Source: Furfurilactobacillus milii (GTDB lineage: Bacteria > Bacillota > Bacilli > Lactobacillales > Lactobacillaceae). From it: a stretch of DNA of 64,000 nt. The first letter of the stretch is position 1; the number at the start of each line of letters is the position of its first letter. Shown piece by piece: positions 63,039-64,000 of this stretch. Under the pieces are notes generated by a model, which did not search any database, was not told the DNA's origin, and saw only the letters and a program-made list of their open reading frames with translations. Made by a program: the position numbers and the translations under genes. The stretch is taken from the NCBI RefSeq assembly GCF_021654115.1, contig NZ_JAIWJF010000007.1, forward strand, positions 100,635 to 164,634. The letters are read 5' to 3'.

Positions 63039-63211
63039 GGAATGGGGCCGAATATCCGCGGGTATCCCTTTTAACCGTGCAAATACTATTGTTTGCAAGG
63101 CTTCGTCATGTTTTATTTCGGCAATTCAATGAATTGCATTCACAGGGGATACCCACGACTTGGAAGTGGCATAAAGTTAGAGTGTTAGTGAGAATAACAG
63201 GGCCCCAATCC
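63039..63211 (+). ncRNA. second type of structured intergenic RNA element
   Basis: A 173-nt region closed by GGA-a-TGGGGCC / GGCCCCA-a-TCC. Inside, GGGTATCCC (63060-63068) pairs with GGGATACCC (63146-63154) and encloses hairpins GCAAA/TTTGC and GCAATTC/GAATTGC. A third arm has GTTA/TAAC. The element is not related in sequence to copies A-C. It could be a small RNA or leader; no known class recognised. Strand is uncertain. Confidence 0.5.
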
Positions 63212-63231
63212 TCCTTCAATTGGTAAATGCG

Positions 63232-63280
63232 AAAAAAGTCGATGACTAAATATTCATTTAGTTATTGACTTTTTTAAATG
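63232..63280. promoter_or_regulatory. palindromic terminator/operator upstream of the TetR gene
   Basis: AAAAAAGTC-g-AT-g-ACTAAAT / ATTTAGT-t-AT-t-GACTTTTTT is a 23-base-arm imperfect palindrome with a core ACTAAATattcATTTAGT. The A/T ends suggest a bidirectional terminator for the element at 63039. Its core and position also fit a TetR operator. Confidence 0.55.
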
Positions 63281-63295
63281 ATCGTTTAGTATAAT
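63265..63295 (+). promoter_or_regulatory. promoter overlapping the TetR start codon
   Basis: TTGACT (63265-63270), 19-bp spacer, TATAAT (63290-63295). The -10 box ends 4 bases before the ATG at 63300, so the mRNA would have almost no leader. Confidence 0.5.
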
Positions 63296-63299
63296 GAAC

Positions 63300-63929
63300 A
63301 TGCGAAAAAGAGATGATCAAAAGCGACAGTTAATTGAGCAGGCCGTTCTAGTGATTACCAAGGAAGAGGGAATTCAAGGTTTATCGTTTGGTAAGATTGC
63401 TAAACACGCACAGGTCAGTTCAGGCACACCGTACGTTTACTTTAAGGATAAGACTGACATGCTTTCAAAAATGTTCCTTAGGATAAAGAATTTGTTTGAT
63501 GCTAATCTGACATCAGATATTGACAAGGGGCAGACAATTGCGGACCAAATTTATTTGGCTGTTATGCACTTTGCTAGAATGTATGTCAATTATCCGCTTG
63601 AGGCCGTTTTTCTCACGGCCATCCGAGCTAACCCGGAACTGATTGATGAAAATGCTTTGAGGGTGGGAAATGAGTCGGCAAAACCACTTGAACAGTTGGT
63701 TGATAGGGCAATTGAACAGCATGCACTAAACATCACCAATCTTGATTATGTGACGGTACTGCTGTTTGGACCATTTATTATGCTGGTCCAAGAGCGATTA
63801 TCAGCAAAACAAACCGTTACACTGTCCGAACTAGAGGCAGTTGTTCGTAATTCTGTTAACGGAATTTTAAAAGACCTCAATTGTCAAATCAAGTGCAACA
63901 CTAAGAATCTATTCTTAGAAGTGGTCTAG
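63300..63929 (+). CDS. TetR-family regulator (second)
   Basis: A 209-residue repressor with the HTH LSFGKIAKHAQVSSGTPYVYFKDKTDML and a helical ligand domain. I use the ATG at 63300 because an ATG at 63294 lies inside the -10 box. No ribosome site precedes it. The palindrome upstream fits autoregulation. A partner gene is not visible before the window ends; 63930-64000 holds nothing recognisable. Confidence 0.85.
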   Translation: MRKRDDQKRQLIEQAVLVITKEEGIQGLSFGKIAKHAQVSSGTPYVYFKDKTDMLSKMFLRIKNLFDANLTSDIDKGQTIADQIYLAVMHFARMYVNYPLEAVFLTAIRANPELIDENALRVGNESAKPLEQLVDRAIEQHALNITNLDYVTVLLFGPFIMLVQERLSAKQTVTLSELEAVVRNSVNGILKDLNCQIKCNTKNLFLEVV

Positions 63930-64000
63930 TTGCTAAGCTAGTTCAGGCATTAGATCGGCTGGGCAGCGATAGTTCAATGACCGCCGTAGCCGGTTGTTTA

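Overview
The window comes from a low-to-mid GC Gram-positive, almost certainly a member of the Lactobacillaceae. The evidence is the KxYKxGKxW signal peptide on a giant serine/alanine-rich adhesin, GtfA/GtfB protein O-glycosyltransferases of the lactobacillus type, strong AGGAGG-like ribosome binding sites with frequent TTG/GTG starts, DUF1129, DUF951 and DUF3781 family genes, and the order rsmG-noc-parA-parB-DUF951-ychF, which in Firmicutes lies close to oriC. I cannot name a species from the sequence alone.

Layout. 1-8.4 kb: a drug transporter fragment, a probable type I toxin, rlmCD, a FetAB-type ABC exporter, a YdbS/YdbT pair (ydbT is frameshifted), a DUF4097 protein and an Rgg-like regulator. 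8.8-17.5 kb: a surface-adhesin island with one 1857-residue adhesin followed by its two glycosyltransferases; no accessory Sec genes are present. 17.9-23.9 kb: a MacB-type ABC protein, an AbiE toxin-antitoxin pair, lplA, an orphan HigA-like antitoxin with the tail of its decayed toxin, and a LysR gene behind what looks like an attenuator. 24-27.3 kb: a nucleoside transporter with a long structured leader, and a VanZ-like protein. 27.4-32.9 kb: the chromosome-partition cluster. 33-40.7 kb: a two-component system, a 1066-residue YhgE/Pip protein, and two MarR paralogues flanking a compact tyrosine recombinase. 41-47.6 kb: azlCD, cfa, a ROK repressor, an AI-2E family permease and gpmA. 47.7-53.3 kb: a RelB/YafQ-type toxin-antitoxin pair, a frameshifted TMEM175-like channel, two WYL regulators, a MATE transporter and an FMN reductase. 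53.3-57.7 kb: a galactitol-type PTS operon with its PRD regulator. 57.8-64 kb: a TauE permease with TetR, a three-gene ABC operon with an XRE regulator, a DUF3781 gene, a structured intergenic element and a second TetR.

The most interesting signal is non-coding. Three intergenic elements of 165-172 nt (4000-4171 minus, 26433-26598 plus, 42285-42449 plus) share the same multi-helix architecture. Several stems have changed sequence between copies while base pairing is kept, and one copy is followed by its own intrinsic terminator. This is covariation visible within one window and points to a multi-copy structured RNA that I cannot assign to a named family. A fourth, unrelated element with a similar closed-stem design lies at 63039-63211. 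Other regulatory candidates are an uORF plus terminator ahead of the LysR gene, a stem-loop separating a strong Shine-Dalgarno from the ROK start codon, and an everted parS-like repeat just downstream of the partition-operon promoter.
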